From Membranipora membranacea (lineage: Eukaryota > Bryozoa > Gymnolaemata > Cheilostomatida > Membraniporidae), in contig OU612074.1 of the NCBI GenBank assembly GCA_914767715.1, positions 22,428,062-22,492,061 on the forward strand: DNA of 64,000 nt, written 5' to 3'. A program made the position numbers and the translations under genes. Below, piece after piece: positions 61,147 through 64,000 of this stretch; positions within the stretch are counted from its first letter, which is position 1; each line of letters opens with the position of its first letter. The notes beneath the pieces are model-generated. The model had not been told where the DNA came from, made no database searches, and saw only the letters and a list, made by a program, of their open reading frames with translations.

Positions 61147-62643
61147 TGTGATATACACACAATATATAAACACACAGGTCCTAACTTGTACAAGCTGTGT
61201 TAGAAGTGAGTGGGACTGGAAACTGAGAACCCACAGCAAAGAATTATAGAGGAAGATTGCTTTAGAAAACAGTTCCCATTGGATTCTACCCCATTTTGAC
61301 CAGTTAAAATCCTATGTAATGTATTTTAAAATTGATAGGTGTGATACCCAGTTGCACTCTGATGCTATGGTGGTTCAACTTAGCTCAATGCTAAGGTTTA
61401 GGTCTGACAGAAATAAGGCAGAGTTGTAAAAATAATTACCAGCAGTTATAGCAGTCGAGTAGGTATGTCCGTAAGCCCGGGTAAGTGATGTCTGTTGCTC
61501 AGCTCAGTTGCATATCCTGTCCCAGTCCCCTTGCCAGTCATGTCTTATTATACTAGCCAGCCAGGTTCAGTAATTATGCAGAGCGACTCAGTCATTGCAT
61601 TGTCAATGAAGAAAGCCATGGTTTGTCGTAGATGGTACAAATCTTTACAAGGCCAGAGCTGCAGCGGCAGTCACTCTACCCATCCGATGGTAACCTCAAA
61701 CATTTTAGTATTTTGAAAAGAGGTATTTACAGCTGCATGTATGATGAGTAGTAATCTGAAGTGAGAACTGAGGTACATAATTATTCATTATCACTATGTC
61801 CCAACAGCGGCTCATTATGCAGGCCCGTTGTTCTAGAGGAGGCAGAAAGGCACTGCCTCCCCTAGAAAGATTAATACATTATAATTGAATAATCCATGTC
61901 AGAATCAGCTCCTCTGGAATTTCGATTTGCTAATTAATGCTTACAGCACCCCTCCTGCACTTTTGTCTCCCCTAGCATTTTTCCTAAAATATGGCCCTGC
62001 TATGAGCTTCTCAGTTCATTAAAGTCAATTTGGGCAAATCTTGGGCTAAGAAGTTGTCTTCTCTTATTGTTGAAATTTGGTGGCTCATTTGCAGTATAGA
62101 GTTATCACCCCATCTATCTATCTGTGTAAAACATTTTAGTTTCAAGCATGTGGATAGACTGCTTCACAGAGTAAAGGGATTCAGAGTAAATTTTTTAACA
62201 ATAGTCAAGGAAAGAGTTTTTTACTCCTTGGTCAAGGTACCTGCGAGCTTTGCATCAAAGAGAAAGTTATGGGAAGCTTGATGCCAAAAACTCCTTTCAT
62301 CTATTTGTCACAATTATAGGGTTCTGGAGAATGAACTGAATTTAAAGTTCTTGATTACAGTAAAAAATAGAATATGCAGGCTCTCCCGTAAAAATTTCTC
62401 TTTGTACAGCCTCACTCCACAATTAGACATGAAGTTTTATGCTTAAATAACACCTAACTATCCTAGCTAAATTGATACGGTGGGTATAGCTAGGAAGGCA
62501 GTATTGTGGCAGTTTTTACAATAGGATTAACTATTACAATCGTTGAATGATGCTGCCACAATGTACCCTTGGTCTGTGCAATCATTGAACCTTAAATTTA
62601 TCGAAAGGGCCTCATATCAAATGTGTCTGCAGTCCATCGTCTA

Positions 62644-63013
62644 CTGGGCTTTGGTTGGCACCCAGGTGTGCGCCGACCTGCCTGCAAACAGAGAGCAATC
62701 TGGCGCAGATATTGTGGCCTGGCCACTAAGGCAACGAATTTCGCCGCCTATGCTCCGGGATGAGGCTTGTGACAAGACATCTGATTTAAATCAACCTTCA
62801 ATTTTAATCAGTCTTGAGACACAAAGGTTATCCTCAGGTTTTGATATTCTAATATTACATTGCCTTTAATTTGGAAAAGATAAACAAGGCACAACAGTAA
62901 CAAATTCTTTCCCTGTAATGAAACACAGAGACTGCAATACAACTGGTTGTTTACAAATAAGATTTTCTTGAGGGATTAGAAAATTTACTGTGAGAAAACA
63001 ATGTCTGTAATTG
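62644..63013. repeat. Dispersed direct repeat, copy A
   Basis: Matches 63583-64000 in the same orientation (CCCAGGTGTG, CGACCTGCCTGCAAACAGAG, TGGCCTGGCCACTAAGGCAA, GATAAACAAGGCACAACAGT). No coding potential recognised; family unknown. Confidence 0.85.
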
Positions 63014-63582
63014 CTCTAACTGATATCTTCATCCAGCTTAGGTCTCAATTGTACTTGGATCGTTTCAATGCACCGCATGGAGAATTGCTTCAGATTTTGT
63101 TTGGAGGCCATCTCAGATTTGTTGTTTATTGAGGCAGCCCATCTGTTTGGCTAACCGAATCCTCAAAAGTAACGACATTATAACTTGTTGCAGTATAGAT
63201 ACAGTCCCAGGGCACCCTCTACTTGATTGTGCAATAACTCCCGGAAGAAGGTTTACCCGGCTAACCAAGAGTGAAGTAATTGCAACATTGTATAACTTTT
63301 TAGAAGCATGGACCATGTTTTTGTTGAGTAAAGAGAGTGTGGATAATTGAATGTCGACAAGGTGTCATGGTCGATTGCAAAAATGTAAATATATGAGTAG
63401 CCAGCCACTAAAGCCTATTGATTCAACATAATATGATATGATATTTTAGATGAAATAAAATTGGTATAAAAAAACGGGGCACCCAATATGGGCTAAATTT
63501 TTTGTATCAGAACTGGGGTTTTGGGCTTGGAATGCTGGTTGGAAAATATATTTGGACTGAGCAGGATTACAAATTGTCTAGC
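63014..63582. other. Spacer between the two direct repeats; no gene seen
   Basis: AT-rich, with short overlapping reading frames on both strands at 63113-63350 that show no motif. Confidence 0.4.
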
Positions 63583-64000
63583 ACTGGGCTATGGTTGGAA
63601 CCCAGGTGTGCTCCGACCTGCCTGCAAACAGAGAGCAACCTGGCGCACATATTGCGGCCTGGCCACTAAGGCAACAAATTTTGCCGCCTATGCTCCAGGA
63701 TGTTGCTTGCGACAAGACATCTGATTTAATTCAACCTTCAATTTTAATCTGATGTAATAATGCTATAATACATAATTATCATAAGAAGCATCAAGTCTTG
63801 AGACACAAAGGTAATCCTCAGGTTTTGATATTCTAAAATTACATTGCCTTTAAATCCTTTGGAAAAGATAAACAAGGCACAACAGTAACAAATTCTTTCC
63901 CTGTAATGAACCACAGAGACTGCAATACACTGGTTGTTTACAAATAAGATTTTCTTGAGGGATTAGAAAATTTACTCTGAGAAAACAATGTCTATAATTG
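63583..64000. repeat. Dispersed direct repeat, copy B (runs off window end)
   Basis: Same as copy A with an extra ~43 bp (TGATGTAATAATGCTATAAT...) after CAATTTTAATC. The true right end is beyond the window, or exactly at ATAATTG as in copy A. Confidence 0.85.

Larger units (their letters stand above)
58431..62643. other. No gene seen; several small foldback elements
   Basis: AT-rich. Holds the hairpin at 60318-60371 and foldbacks at about 60757-60872 and 61008-61146. Reading frames up to 114 codons (59493-59837, minus) show no domain or splice support. Confidence 0.5.

Noticed and set aside
62543-62869. 108-codon plus-strand frame
   Set aside because: Lies across the edge of the dispersed repeat and is not preserved as the same frame in the second copy.

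Overview
The window is eukaryotic nuclear DNA: AT-rich, with small phase-consistent exons separated by 0.3-1.5 kb GT-AG introns, long minisatellites, tRNA-derived SINEs, foldback (MITE-like) elements and degenerate retrotransposons. The gene set (apple/PAN plus C-type lectin, membrane-anchored Mab-21 nucleotidyltransferase, somatomedin-B/EndoU, Shisa-like, neutral sphingomyelinase, tandem-C2 protein) fits an invertebrate metazoan, probably marine. A lophotrochozoan such as a mollusc or brachiopod is my guess; nothing in the sequence proves the phylum.

Layout. 0.3-2.4 kb (+): C-type lectin with an N-terminal apple-like module, 5' end probably outside the window. 4.0-10.9 kb (-): ten-exon Mab-21/cGAS-like nucleotidyltransferase with two predicted transmembrane helices and an intact G-S...D-x-D...D active site; two of its introns carry opposite-facing copies of a ~0.55 kb foldback element with a tRNA-like core. 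12.5-13.0 kb: 71-bp tandem repeat. 15.6-20.6 kb (-) and 25.9-27.5 kb (+): head-to-head pair of EndoU genes (somatomedin B, somatomedin B, XendoU), both broken by different out-of-frame deletions, with 60-bp and 31-bp tandem arrays between them. 29.9-30.7 kb: 47 copies of a 16-bp unit.

31.4-33.6 kb (-): Shisa-like Cys-rich membrane protein with PPxY-type motifs. 34.0-34.6 kb: decayed duplicate of part of the sphingomyelinase gene. 36.0-37.9 kb (-): fragment of a synaptotagmin-like tandem-C2 gene with an in-frame stop. 40.0-44.8 kb (-): SMPD2-type neutral sphingomyelinase, seven exons, C-terminal membrane part not found.

45.0-58.4 kb: a compound, dead retroelement block. A Gypsy-type LTR element (+) with unequal flanking repeats has gag, protease, RT, RNase H and integrase broken by frameshifts and stops, then a possible spliced third ORF and two tight palindromes. 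A CR1/L2-like LINE (-) lies in its 3' part, with a PHD finger, an AP-endonuclease, an RT cut off before the YADD box, and a 2A-like motif preceded by two stop codons. 58.4-64 kb has no convincing gene, only small foldback elements and a ~0.4 kb dispersed direct repeat that runs off the end.

Exon boundaries were read by eye and checked by phase arithmetic and family similarity. No search or alignment program was run; family names come from motif recognition.
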